From Chryseobacterium sp. GVT01B (GTDB taxonomy: Bacteria > Bacteroidota > Bacteroidia > Flavobacteriales > Weeksellaceae), in assembly GCF_019970045.1 (NCBI RefSeq), contig NZ_JAHXYI010000005.1, positions 124,001 to 188,000 on the forward strand: a DNA stretch of 64,000 bases, in the 5' to 3' direction. The translations under genes were made by a program, and so were the position numbers. The notes below the pieces were generated by a model that saw nothing but the letters and a program-made list of their open reading frames with translations, did no database searches and was not told where the DNA came from. Positions 25,400 to 34,349 of the stretch are shown in pieces; position 1 is the stretch's first letter; each line of letters begins with the position of its first letter.

Positions 25400-26212
25400 C
25401 TACTCCATCGAATCCTTCTCCTTATGTCTGTCTGCCTGAGATTCATTTTCTGCTACGCCTGCTTTCCAGTAAGAATAAGCGTATAATTCCTGTGAGGTCC
25501 AGTTTTTTTCTTTTCTCAGATAAGTACGGATTTCTTTCACACTTGAAAATTCACAAGCTACATAACCAAACTTTGTAGTCTCCGGAATCTCAATACTTTT
25601 TACTGCATTTGAAATTTCACTGCTGATCTGAGGCTGTGCATTGTGTAACCATTTAAAATCAATTTGAGCTTTCGTTTCAAGCAGTTGTTCATCTTCCTTT
25701 CCATGAACTTCAATAATGCATATTCCTTTTGCTGTTGAAGGAAGTGTTTCCAAAATAGCACTGATCACTGGAATGGCCGTAGCATCACCTACCAACAAAT
25801 ACCAATCTGCTGCAGGATACAGTTCTTTTCCTTCCAAACGCATCATGACACCCAGTTTTGAACCTGCTTCAGCTTCCCTCACCCATTTGGAGGCCGGACC
25901 GCCGTCTCCATGATCTACAAAATCTATGATCAGTTCATTTTTTTCCAGATCAATTCCTTTGTGAGTATAAGTTCTGATGGATGGAGCCACTTCTTTTGGT
26001 GGATACACCCACTGATGGTTTTCGTCCAGTGTGGGGAAATGAATCTCGTTCAATCCAGCCGGAGGAACTGCAATCTTATTATTGTCCCCCACCATAGTAT
26101 TTTTGAATACCTGAACTTCCGGTGAGTATAAATACACTCTGATAAAATGGTCAGTAATGTATTCTTTTCTGGTGACTTCGGCAACAATCTGCCCTGTTGA
26201 AATTTTAGCCAT
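25400..26212 (-). CDS. Siderophore-interacting protein (FAD-dependent ferric reductase)
   Basis: A ViuB/SIP-family flavoprotein of about 270 residues. The FAD-binding part includes RTYTHKGIDL and DFVDHGDGGPASKWV (HGDGGPAS is the family's flavin phosphate loop). The NADPH-binding part has WYLLVGDATAIPVISAILE. The C-terminus has the YAYSYWKAGVAE signature. It reduces Fe(III)-siderophores in the cytosol. The frame can be extended 13 codons upstream to 26251; I chose the ATG at 26212 (MAKISTGQIV) because the upstream residues are hydrophobic and untypical. Its neighbour is a TonB siderophore receptor. Confidence 0.9.
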   Translation of the reverse strand: MAKISTGQIVAEVTRKEYITDHFIRVYLYSPEVQVFKNTMVGDNNKIAVPPAGLNEIHFPTLDENHQWVYPPKEVAPSIRTYTHKGIDLEKNELIIDFVDHGDGGPASKWVREAEAGSKLGVMMRLEGKELYPAADWYLLVGDATAIPVISAILETLPSTAKGICIIEVHGKEDEQLLETKAQIDFKWLHNAQPQISSEISNAVKSIEIPETTKFGYVACEFSSVKEIRTYLRKEKNWTSQELYAYSYWKAGVAENESQADRHKEKDSME

Positions 26213-26220
26213 AACTGATT

Positions 26221-26265
26221 TTTTAAAAATTAAAATCCAGTTTCCGATCAATCTCAGAAACCGGA
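26221..26265 (-). terminator. Terminator after the siderophore receptor
   Basis: TCCAGTTTC (26236-26244) pairs with GAAACCGGA (26257-26265), one G-U pair; on the minus strand TTTTAATTTTTAAAA follows. Confidence 0.65.
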
Positions 26266-26317
26266 TTTGAAATATAATATGTTTTCAGATCAAGGCACTT
26301 AAACCTTAATCGTACTT

Positions 26318-28528
26318 TTAAAATTCAAAAGTGTAAGAAAGATTGAATGTTCTGCCTCTTCCTTTATAATTAAACAATTCCGGAAGTCCGTAGGTAGAAT
26401 ATAAAACCTGGGAACGCTTGCTCCAAATGGTCTGATAATCTGTATTAAACAAATTCTGGATTCCTAAATTGAATTTTCCAAAATGAAATCTGTATCCCAT
26501 CATCAGATCAGAAGTATTGTAGCCTTCCACCACATTATTAAGCTCGTCTTTCTGTTTAAAATTCTGTAACGACTGGAATCTGAATGACCAGTTTTTAATA
26601 TTATACCCGATATAGGTTACCAATTTTGAAGGAGAAGCATTGTAAATCTCCTGTTTTTGCCATTCTCCTTTATTATCAACTTCAGATTTAATCAAAAGTC
26701 CGCTTGCTCCGAAATAAACGCCATTGCTTAAGGAATAAGAAACCTCAGCTTCAATTCCCATATTTCTTAATTTAAGATCATTCACGAGAATCTGGAAGGT
26801 CTTTTTATCTACGGCAACTGTTTTATCAGAAGTACTCAGGAATCCAGCAACCTGGGCTCTTAAACCACCTCTGTTTACACGGTATCCTACTTCAAACTGA
26901 TTGGTTTTGATCGCCTGCAGCGGCTGCTCTTTTACATTGATACTGGATACAACATCCCAGTTGGTCCCCACAAGTTTATATTGCCCGATTCCGTAAAACT
27001 TGGCAGGATCGGCTAAACTTGCCCCCTGAGAAAAAGTTCCCCAAACCTGGTGCTGCTCATTAAACTTGTATAATAATCCTGCATTAGCCAATGTCACATT
27101 ATAGGAACTTTCACCACCCGGAATTGCAGATGCCGAACTTCCATATCCCATCGCAACCTGTGTCTGCTGTTCGGAACCGACAAAATCGTCCATTTTTACG
27201 TTGATATGCTGATAACGGATTCCTGCATTCAATTGTAGTTTTGGAAGAATATTATATTTTGCCTGAACATATCCTGCATAGCTTTGTGAGTGGTTGGTAG
27301 GATATCTTCCCAGGCTGTATTTTGTCTCATTCACTAAACCTCCGCTGGACATTGTTTTGGCAATATCATAAACGGATTGTGTTCCTTCAAACTTCTCAAA
27401 ATCAAAATCTGCCCCATAGGTAACGTTTAATCCACGCCATGATTTGGATAGTAAAGCTTTAATCCCGGAATAATAAGTATCCTGCTGAGAAGAGGACATA
27501 TAAGGTATTCTTCCTGACTGTAATGTAACATTTCCAGGGAATGGATAGAATCCTAATTTTTCACCACGGGTTGCCAGCTGCACATAAAGGTCCTGACCGC
27601 CCAAAATTCCGTTTGCATTATAAGCTACTGTTGCCATATAACGCTCTGTACCTACGTTTTTATCGGAAGAGAAACCATCTCTCATTTCAAGTAATGAAGC
27701 ATTTTTGGTAGTGAAAGCACTTAAATTCTCACCTAAAAATAAACTTCTGTCGCCATTAAATTTAGAATTGTAATACTGAAGGGAAGCTGTTATTTTATGT
27801 TTATTGTTAAACTGATATCCACCTGTAGCCAAAATGTCAATCGACTGGTTGTATTGAAGGTCCGTTTGTGTAATATCTGTAAAAAGCTGTTTCTGATCTG
27901 CCCCATACACGCCTCCGTTCTGCTGATAAGCAACTCCTAGCCTTCCGAAGAACTTATCACCCTTGGCAGCAATGGATTGAGCGGCACGGAAATCATGGTC
28001 GTCTTTACCCATAAAACCTGTACGCACTCCAAGTTCTGTTTCTCCACTGATTCCTTTTTTGGAAGGTGTTTTTGTAATGATATTGATAATCCCTCCGGTA
28101 GCATTTCCCCCATAGATTGAACTTGCTCCAGAAAGAACTTCAATTCTTTCAATATTAAAAGGATCAATGGCATCCAGCTGACGGCTTATTGCGCGGATAC
28201 TGTTCAGAGAAACTCCGTCGATCATTACCAGCGCTGAACGGCCTCTCATATTCTGCCCGTAGTTGGTTCTTCCCTGTGGACCGATATCCATAGAGGGAAT
28301 CAGAATCGATAACATTTCTTTGATGGGAACTCCGCTTTTAGCCTGTTCCTGAATCTTTTCTTTCTGTACTACCCAAACGGTTCCCGGAACTTCAGAGATT
28401 TTTGTAGGTTTTCTGGACGCTACAATCACCACATCTTCAATACCTTTAGAGGCAATAGAATCTTTCACTGTCTGGGAAATCATCACTCCCGAAATCAAAA
28501 GACCTATGAACGCATACTGCTTTTTCAT
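26318..28528 (-). CDS. TonB-dependent siderophore receptor
   Basis: A 736-residue outer-membrane receptor with a signal peptide (ends about MISQ), the TonB box IEDVVIVASRKP (about 30-41), a plug with VQKEKIQEQ, RGRSALVMIDGVSLN and VLSGASSIYGGNATGGIINIITK, and a 22-strand barrel ending in aromatic FNLSYTFEF. The plug resembles ferric-siderophore/ferrichrome-type receptors (IutA/FhuE-like). It pairs with the ferric-siderophore reductase downstream, so import and reductive release are encoded together. An inverted repeat lies at its promoter (28566-28584). Confidence 0.92.
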   Translation of the reverse strand: MKKQYAFIGLLISGVMISQTVKDSIASKGIEDVVIVASRKPTKISEVPGTVWVVQKEKIQEQAKSGVPIKEMLSILIPSMDIGPQGRTNYGQNMRGRSALVMIDGVSLNSIRAISRQLDAIDPFNIERIEVLSGASSIYGGNATGGIINIITKTPSKKGISGETELGVRTGFMGKDDHDFRAAQSIAAKGDKFFGRLGVAYQQNGGVYGADQKQLFTDITQTDLQYNQSIDILATGGYQFNNKHKITASLQYYNSKFNGDRSLFLGENLSAFTTKNASLLEMRDGFSSDKNVGTERYMATVAYNANGILGGQDLYVQLATRGEKLGFYPFPGNVTLQSGRIPYMSSSQQDTYYSGIKALLSKSWRGLNVTYGADFDFEKFEGTQSVYDIAKTMSSGGLVNETKYSLGRYPTNHSQSYAGYVQAKYNILPKLQLNAGIRYQHINVKMDDFVGSEQQTQVAMGYGSSASAIPGGESSYNVTLANAGLLYKFNEQHQVWGTFSQGASLADPAKFYGIGQYKLVGTNWDVVSSINVKEQPLQAIKTNQFEVGYRVNRGGLRAQVAGFLSTSDKTVAVDKKTFQILVNDLKLRNMGIEAEVSYSLSNGVYFGASGLLIKSEVDNKGEWQKQEIYNASPSKLVTYIGYNIKNWSFRFQSLQNFKQKDELNNVVEGYNTSDLMMGYRFHFGKFNLGIQNLFNTDYQTIWSKRSQVLYSTYGLPELFNYKGRGRTFNLSYTFEF

Positions 28529-28557
28529 TCTTTCTACTTCAAAGTTTTATAATCTCA

Positions 28558-28584
28558 CAAAGATAATTCTTATTTAGAAAGAAT
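28558..28584 (-). promoter_or_regulatory. Promoter of the siderophore receptor with an adjacent inverted repeat
   Basis: Minus strand TATCTTTG (28558-28565) is a -7 box. Immediately upstream ATTCTT-N7-AAGAAT (28566-28584) forms a perfect 6-bp inverted repeat lying between the -7 and -33 positions, as an iron-responsive repressor site would. The identity of the regulator is not shown. Confidence 0.45.
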
Positions 28585-28655
28585 AAAAATAAGAGACTAT
28601 GAGATTTTCCCTTATTTTACTATTTTAACTTCTGTTTTCCCGGGAATTTACACGT

Positions 28656-28700
28656 TATAAAAAGCGTAGAATCCCGGCCTTTACAGATCCGGGATTCTAC
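28656..28700 (-). terminator. Terminator of the efflux operon
   Basis: A 12-bp perfect stem GTAGAATCCCGG/CCGGGATTCTAC (28666-28700), followed on the minus strand by GCTTTTTATAA. Confidence 0.75.
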
Positions 28701-28721
28701 TAGTGAAAAACAAGGTTTCTT

Positions 28722-30314
28722 TTATACTGCAGGCCCTGCAGCATCTTTTATTTCTTCTAGTAATTTTTTTCTTTCACGAAGTCGTCTTCTCGCGATAACT
28801 GATTTACCGCCAAGAACTCTGATAAATCTTAAATACTGGAAACGTTCTCTTCCAAAATGATGAGTAAGAACGTATATCAATACGCCAAGACCGGCCAAAA
28901 TAATGTATCCGAACAGTTTTTTACCTGCTATAATAATAGCATTCAGCTGAATTGCTTTCATATTGGAAGCAACATTCTGAGGTGTAATCGTCATCCCATC
29001 CATATAAACGGCAAGATCTCCTATGGCAATCACCTGGAAATGGTACTGAAACCATGAATAAATTGCTGAAAAAAGCCCTACCGCAAGGAAAGTTCTCCAA
29101 ACCAGAACAAGCCCGATCGCAGCCAGCATATCATCCATTTCAAGTTTATCCAACGTATAAAACCACACCGAGATAAATAATGCACACATTCCGTAACCTT
29201 TCAGAAACATCGGCAGATACCAGTTGTCATAATTGAATTCCAGTACCATGGAAAAGTACATGATAATTGCATATCCCATCATCGCTGCAAATCCTGAAAA
29301 GATGAACATTTTCAGCGGCTTCTCTTTTTTAAACCAAAATACAGCAATCACTCCTGCCAGAATAATCCCGGGAATCATCAGCATACTGAGTTTCGCATTC
29401 GTCACCGAGTCATATCCCAGCACTCCTACCGCAAAAGTATTCTGAATAGATGCTGTTCCTAAAAACATTCCCAGCCAGATTAACATAAACAAACCGTGCT
29501 GTACATTGTTCTTTGCAAATATTTTAAATGAAAGATAAGGTCTCTTCAGCGTCAACTGACGAATGGTAAGTAATGCAAAACTTGTAAAAGCAGCAATACT
29601 TGCATTGACGATATTCTTTGAATTCAGCCAGTCCTGCTGTTTTCCGAAAGAAAATACATACGCTGAAAACATGAAAGTGGAGATAAAAAGCAGAATACTC
29701 AGCCAGTCGATATAATGTAATGGGACTTTCAGGGCAAAGTATTTATCATGCATAAAAATCCAGTGGATAAGTGCCAATATCATACATAAAACCGATGTCA
29801 GAATATAAAACTGCTGCCAGTTGTAAGAAACGGCCACTTCAGCAGCATAATAAGTCGCAACCTGATTCATCACCAAAACAAATGTATAGAACAGACCGTA
29901 AAACATTCCCCGGTTTCCGATCATCATCATCAGCGGAAGAAACAGTTCTATCGTGATCATCATTTTCATAAACCCTATAAGCAGAGAAGTAAATACAAAA
30001 ATCATAGGCTGCAGGGTTGTTGCATTCACAAAGTTCAGAAATGCGAGAATCACCAGTAAAGCCACCATCTTATCTCTTACTTTGAATCTCATTTTCATTC
30101 TGAGAACAATGGGCATACAGGCCCCCATTCCTATTGTTGTAGCATAGTTGGCCCACATGAAGTATTCTGTCATGGCACCGGTACCTCCTGTCAGATAACT
30201 GATATTCCCAGTATAAACCCCACCGATAGGCATTACCACGGCAAGCAGCAATACAATCAGCAGCAGCTGTACGGGTTTCGGTACCCAATCGCTATATAAT
30301 CCTTTGTTGTACAT
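28722..30314 (-). CDS. MFS efflux pump, EmrB/QacA-like (DHA2)
   Basis: A 530-residue membrane protein with about 14 hydrophobic segments. It is a divergent member of the DHA2 drug-proton antiporters, with the basic cytoplasmic tail RRRLRERKKLLEEIKDAAG. It is the last gene of a minus-strand operon, outer-membrane channel, HlyD adaptor, then this pump, the EmrAB-TolC arrangement. The classical motif C is not obvious, so the family call rests on topology and context as much as motifs. Substrates unknown. The terminator at 28656-28700 follows. Confidence 0.82.
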   Translation of the reverse strand: MYNKGLYSDWVPKPVQLLLIVLLLAVVMPIGGVYTGNISYLTGGTGAMTEYFMWANYATTIGMGACMPIVLRMKMRFKVRDKMVALLVILAFLNFVNATTLQPMIFVFTSLLIGFMKMMITIELFLPLMMMIGNRGMFYGLFYTFVLVMNQVATYYAAEVAVSYNWQQFYILTSVLCMILALIHWIFMHDKYFALKVPLHYIDWLSILLFISTFMFSAYVFSFGKQQDWLNSKNIVNASIAAFTSFALLTIRQLTLKRPYLSFKIFAKNNVQHGLFMLIWLGMFLGTASIQNTFAVGVLGYDSVTNAKLSMLMIPGIILAGVIAVFWFKKEKPLKMFIFSGFAAMMGYAIIMYFSMVLEFNYDNWYLPMFLKGYGMCALFISVWFYTLDKLEMDDMLAAIGLVLVWRTFLAVGLFSAIYSWFQYHFQVIAIGDLAVYMDGMTITPQNVASNMKAIQLNAIIIAGKKLFGYIILAGLGVLIYVLTHHFGRERFQYLRFIRVLGGKSVIARRRLRERKKLLEEIKDAAGPAV

Positions 30315-30321
30315 GATTTTT

Positions 30322-30414
30322 TAGGTAATAGATTTCAGATATCAGATGGCAGACTTTCAACATCAACCTTAACTTTCCACAACATAATGTCCGGAATCTG
30401 ATATCTTCCATCTT
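30322..30414. repeat. Degenerate CAGATTTCAGAT-type intergenic repeat
   Basis: ATTTCAGATATCAGATGGCAGAC and, after a spacer, AATCTGATATCTTCCATC. It fills the gap between pump and adaptor genes inside the operon. Confidence 0.55.
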
Positions 30415-31533
30415 TTAGTCTTTATTAATATTCACATTCATGTTCATTCCTGCGCTAAGTTTATCCAGGTCTTCTTTTTTGTTGGAAGCTGTAAACTCTA
30501 TTCTTACAGGAATTCTCTGCTGTACTTTAATGAAGTTTCCGGTAGAATTATCTGTCGGCACACTTGAATATCTTGATCCGGTAGCAGCTGAAACAGCAGT
30601 CACTACTCCTTCAAATGTTTTACCTCCTAAAGCATCGGCTGTCATGGATATTTTCTCACCAATTTTAATATTGGGCATCTGGCTTTCCAGGAAGTTAGCT
30701 GTTACCCATTTCTGACCATTCAGAACGATGGTTGCTACTTGCTGTCCCGGCTGGATCAGCTGACCTTCAGAAAGGGTTCTTCTTCCCATCACGCCGTCAT
30801 AAGGTGCGGTAATCACTGTATAGGAAAGGTTGATCTTAGCCATATCCAATGCAGATTTCGTTCTTTTGATTTCCGCATCGTTTATTCCCAGTTTGCTTTT
30901 CACTTCAGTAGTGGAAAGGTTTGCTGACTGTTTTTGATTCACCAGCGTTTCATAAGCCGCCTTTTGCGCATCATATTCAGTTTTTACCTGATCGTATTGC
31001 TGTCTTGTAACCGCTTCAGCTGCCAAAAGATTTCTGTATCTGTTTAAGTTCTGTTCTGCGTTCCATAGTCTGGCTTTTGCTCCTGCAATATTAGACTGCA
31101 TCACATTGATATTGTTGGAAACGGTATTCACAGAGGAACTCGTTGCTGTTCTTTGTGCCATCGCATTCTGGTAGGCGGCTTCAGCCTGTCCCAACTGGGT
31201 AATAATTTCACGGTCATCCAGAATAACGAGTGTATCTCCTTTTTTTACATGCTGATGTTCGATGAATTTAATTTCTTTGATATAAGCAGAAACCCTTGTA
31301 TTAATCGGATTGATAAATTCTTCTACCTGCGCGGCTTCTGTATAGGTTTTACTTCCGATATGGAAATAATTTCGTACCAGCCAGAATAATCCAAAGCCAA
31401 TGACCAGAAAGACAATAATATTGGAAATAATAGCTCTTATTTTATTGGTTTTATTTTTCTTTTTTTTATTCTCTGCGCTTGGTGCAGCAGGAGTTGGTGT
31501 CGTATTTTGAGTGTTTTGTTCCTTGTTTTCCAT
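30415..31533 (-). CDS. HlyD-family periplasmic adaptor (EmrA-like)
   Basis: A 372-residue membrane fusion protein. A lysine-rich cytosolic tail (1-30), one membrane helix (about 33-53), then a lipoyl-type half motif (IKEIKFIEHQHVKKGDTLVILDD), a long coiled-coil hairpin (about 115-235, rich in Gln/Ala), the second half motif (VITAPYDGVMGRRTLSEGQLIQPGQ) and a beta-barrel domain. It links the inner-membrane MFS pump to the TolC-like channel. It lies 22 bp downstream of the channel gene. Confidence 0.92.
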   Translation of the reverse strand: MENKEQNTQNTTPTPAAPSAENKKKKNKTNKIRAIISNIIVFLVIGFGLFWLVRNYFHIGSKTYTEAAQVEEFINPINTRVSAYIKEIKFIEHQHVKKGDTLVILDDREIITQLGQAEAAYQNAMAQRTATSSSVNTVSNNINVMQSNIAGAKARLWNAEQNLNRYRNLLAAEAVTRQQYDQVKTEYDAQKAAYETLVNQKQSANLSTTEVKSKLGINDAEIKRTKSALDMAKINLSYTVITAPYDGVMGRRTLSEGQLIQPGQQVATIVLNGQKWVTANFLESQMPNIKIGEKISMTADALGGKTFEGVVTAVSAATGSRYSSVPTDNSTGNFIKVQQRIPVRIEFTASNKKEDLDKLSAGMNMNVNINKD

Positions 31534-31555
31534 TGTTGATTTTCAGTTTTAAAAA

Positions 31556-32866
31556 TTAAAGTGTTCCTGTAGATTTCAAAAGGTTATAATACTGATACAA
31601 AACATTGATTTCAGCGTTGGCATAATCTAGCTCTGATTGCAGTTTCTGGTTCTGGGCATCTATCATTTCTGCCTGTACTGCCAGTTGGTTCAGATATTTG
31701 GCTTCCGTAATCTTGTAGTTTTCTTCTGCCAGTCTTTTGGAATCATTCAGAATATCCGCCTGCTGGATGGCTTCCTGATATTTTGTATAGGCTGCATTCA
31801 CTCCCATATCTACATTCTGCTGTACCAGAGTCATGGCATCATTCGCCTGGTTCTTTTGCAATTCACCTAATTTTACTTTTTCTTTCGTTTTAAAGAGTGT
31901 ATCGATATTATAGCTCAAAGAAACTCCTGTCTGCCATCCTCCGGAATACATATCCAAAACAGGATTTCTGGTGGTAATGGGTCTTTGCAGGGTATAGCCT
32001 CCAAATCCGGCCACGGTAGGCGCATTATCGGTTTTTATGATCTCAATGTTTTTATCTGCAACATCAATGTTTTTTTGAGCAGATTTAAGCAATGGGTTTT
32101 TCTCATGAGCAAGGTCTGTATAATAATCCATGCCTATCCCCGATTCTTTATTTTCTAAGTTTTCTGTAGGAACAATTTCTGTATCCGAGGATAAACCTAA
32201 AGCAATATTTAAATTATAATTAAGGATTTTTTTATTGTTGGAAAGTGTCAGAATTCCCTGATCCAGATTTTTGATGGCCAATTCTCCACGAATTACTTCA
32301 TTTCTGGTTACCATCCCCTGCTGATAGAACTTCTGGATATTTTTCAAACGTTCTTGTGCCAGTTTTTTATTATTCTGAAATACTTCTTCCTGGTTGATCG
32401 TTTTATAGACATCCAGATAATTGGAAATTACCAAAAACTTTACATCCTGTTTATTTTTCTCTAAGTCCAGTTCAGAAAGCTGCTCACGAAGTCCTGCCAT
32501 TTCAACAGACTTATTCACCAATCCTCCTTTGAAGATAAGTTGTGTAGCCTGTACAGCATATGAACTTCCGTAATGCGGCATCGGAACTTTTGTAGAATTT
32601 GAAAAATCTTTGTCAATTGCTACTGCATCCCCTAAATAGAACTGGCTTGTAGAAGCTGTAATAGTGGGCAGTTTTTGAAGTTTAACAACATTCGTGTTTT
32701 GCTTTGCAATATCTATGTTCTGTGCAGACACTTTAAGCTGCTGATGGTTCTGAACAGCGAGTTCCGCCACCTCACCTGCGGTCATCTGCTTGATCTGTTG
32801 TGAAAAAAACAGCGCGGGAAAAGCGGCTATCAAAACTGATAGTGCTGTTTTTATTTTCTTTGTCAT
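31556..32866 (-). CDS. TolC-family outer-membrane efflux channel
   Basis: A 436-residue outer membrane efflux protein with a signal peptide (ends FFSQ). It shows two TolC repeats: the first helical pair begins MTAGEVAELAVQNHQQLKVSAQNIDIAKQN and the second MDYYTDLAHEKNPLLKSAQKNIDVADKNIE; each is followed by beta-strand segments such as YGSSYAVQATQLIF and TGVSLSYNIDTLF. It is the first gene of the efflux operon and carries the well-formed promoter at 32887-32917. Confidence 0.92.
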   Translation of the reverse strand: MTKKIKTALSVLIAAFPALFFSQQIKQMTAGEVAELAVQNHQQLKVSAQNIDIAKQNTNVVKLQKLPTITASTSQFYLGDAVAIDKDFSNSTKVPMPHYGSSYAVQATQLIFKGGLVNKSVEMAGLREQLSELDLEKNKQDVKFLVISNYLDVYKTINQEEVFQNNKKLAQERLKNIQKFYQQGMVTRNEVIRGELAIKNLDQGILTLSNNKKILNYNLNIALGLSSDTEIVPTENLENKESGIGMDYYTDLAHEKNPLLKSAQKNIDVADKNIEIIKTDNAPTVAGFGGYTLQRPITTRNPVLDMYSGGWQTGVSLSYNIDTLFKTKEKVKLGELQKNQANDAMTLVQQNVDMGVNAAYTKYQEAIQQADILNDSKRLAEENYKITEAKYLNQLAVQAEMIDAQNQKLQSELDYANAEINVLYQYYNLLKSTGTL

Positions 32867-32886
32867 TTTACCTTGTTTTACAGATG

Positions 32887-32926
32887 CAAAGTTAGGGCAA
32901 CAACAAAATCAATCAAATGTTTGATT
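32887..32926 (-). promoter_or_regulatory. Promoter and candidate operator of the efflux operon
   Basis: Minus strand TTTG (32914-32917), 19-bp spacer, TAACTTTG (32887-32894): a consensus Bacteroidota promoter 20 bp before the tolC-like ATG. The palindrome AATCAAA-TG-TTTGATT (32911-32926) covers the -33 box, and TCAAATGT recurs at 32942-32949. Probably the site of the AraC-type regulator encoded next door. Confidence 0.6.
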
Positions 32927-32955
32927 TTTGGAAAAAGATGTTCAAATGTAAGATT

Positions 32956-33801
32956 TTAGCTTTCGAACAGATGCCTGTACTGTGTAGGACTTACTTCCAG
33001 ATGCTTCTTAAAAAAGTGAGAAAACGAGTATTGATCGCTAAATCCGAGAATAGAAGAAACCTCTGAAACCGGTTTATTGGAAGAGTTTAAGAGTACTTTC
33101 GCCTCATTAATAACAATTAAAGCGATGATCTGACTTGCAGATTTACCTGTGATAGTCTTCACCACAGAAGAAAGATGTCTGGTTGTAATCGACTGCCGTT
33201 CGGCATAAAACTCAACGGTTCTTTCTGTAAGATGATGTTCTGCAAGATCGGTAAGAAATACAAATACAATCTCTTCCTGTCTGGACATCTGATTCATAGA
33301 ACTATTGTCTTCCTTGGAAATAATCCCGGCCATCTGGTAGCAGAAAACAGAGAAAAGATGTTCTACCATTTCTTTCTTGTACAGCATTTCTGTTTCAGAA
33401 TCCAAAATATACTTCAGGAAATTGACACTTTTCCAGACCACTTCCATCTCATCTTCAGGAAAAGGAACTCCTTTATTCATCTGTTGTCTGAAATAACGAT
33501 AGGTAATCAAACGGTTAAATTTCAATGATAGAGCAGAAATAAATTCTCTTTTATAAGAAACCATGCGGGACTGAAAATCATCGGTCACAGAAACCACTTC
33601 ATAGATGGTTTGCGGATCTGTTACCATAAACATATTGGCGGAAACTTCCAGATCACTGAAGTGCTGCCGAAGTTTTATAGTTCCTGATTTAATAAAAATA
33701 AAAGCAGGATTATCGGGACGAAAAGGTTTATCCACAGCTATTCTTTCGAAAATATTGCGTTCCGTAAAAATATCAACTCCGAATTTTTCTAGGGCAGACA
33801 T
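32956..33801 (-). CDS. AraC-family transcriptional regulator
   Basis: A 281-residue regulator with a variable N-terminal cupin-like sensing domain (about 1-160) and a C-terminal double helix-turn-helix (about 180-281) ending SSILGFSDQYSFSHFFKKHLEVSPTQYR, the second HTH signature of the family. It lies 89 bp upstream of the efflux operon on the same strand and is its likely regulator. A TACATTTG box begins 4 bp before its ATG (33806-33813), with TTTG 20 bp further upstream, so the mRNA may be leaderless. Confidence 0.9.
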   Translation of the reverse strand: MSALEKFGVDIFTERNIFERIAVDKPFRPDNPAFIFIKSGTIKLRQHFSDLEVSANMFMVTDPQTIYEVVSVTDDFQSRMVSYKREFISALSLKFNRLITYRYFRQQMNKGVPFPEDEMEVVWKSVNFLKYILDSETEMLYKKEMVEHLFSVFCYQMAGIISKEDNSSMNQMSRQEEIVFVFLTDLAEHHLTERTVEFYAERQSITTRHLSSVVKTITGKSASQIIALIVINEAKVLLNSSNKPVSEVSSILGFSDQYSFSHFFKKHLEVSPTQYRHLFES

Positions 33802-33805
33802 ATGA

Positions 33806-33837
33806 CAAATGTAAGCAATCTTACCAGTGATTACAAA
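33806..33837 (-). promoter_or_regulatory. araC-type gene promoter, almost leaderless
   Basis: Minus strand TTTG (33834-33837), 20 bp, TACATTTG (33806-33813), then 4 bp to the ATG. Transcription would start at or next to the start codon. Confidence 0.55.
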
Positions 33838-33875
33838 ATTTTATTATTTTAGCATCAATCCAATTTCCTGTCAGT

Positions 33876-34349
33876 ATGAGAAAGGTTGATCTATTATTTG
33901 CAGAATACAGTAAAAGCCATAGAAACGCTACCAACAAGTTCATTCACTGGATTTGTGTGCCTTTAATCTTTTGGACGATTCTGGGTTTTGCCTCCCTCAT
34001 TCCCGCTCCTCATTTCTGTGCTTCCTATTTCGGATGTGTCAGTATCATCAGCTGTATTGTGATTTTTCTTGTTACTTTATTCTATATCAGGCTTTCTCTT
34101 TTGATCGCTATTGTTATGACTGTCATTATGCTTATTATGGAGCATTTTATTTATCTGGCCAATATCAGTTTCGGTAAACAATCATGGATCGTTTATCTTT
34201 CTGTATTCATTATTACCTGGATTTTTCAGTTGATAGGTCATAAAATAGAAGGACAAAAGCCGTCCTTCCTCAAAGATCTTCAATTTCTGCTGATAGGCCC
34301 AATCTGGCTGTTAGGTTTTATTCTTAAAAAAACAGGAATCAGATATTAA
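33876..34349 (+). CDS. Mpo1-like (DUF962) membrane protein
   Basis: A 157-residue membrane protein with four hydrophobic segments and the DUF962 N-terminal signature HRNATNKFIHWICVPLIFW (His near residues 17 and 25). Yeast Mpo1 of this family is an Fe(II) dioxygenase acting on 2-hydroxy fatty acids; bacterial members are mostly uncharacterised, so a lipid alpha-oxidation role is only inferred. Its last codons overlap by 4 bp the 3' end of the convergent DUF2891 gene. Confidence 0.8.
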   Translation: MRKVDLLFAEYSKSHRNATNKFIHWICVPLIFWTILGFASLIPAPHFCASYFGCVSIISCIVIFLVTLFYIRLSLLIAIVMTVIMLIMEHFIYLANISFGKQSWIVYLSVFIITWIFQLIGHKIEGQKPSFLKDLQFLLIGPIWLLGFILKKTGIRY

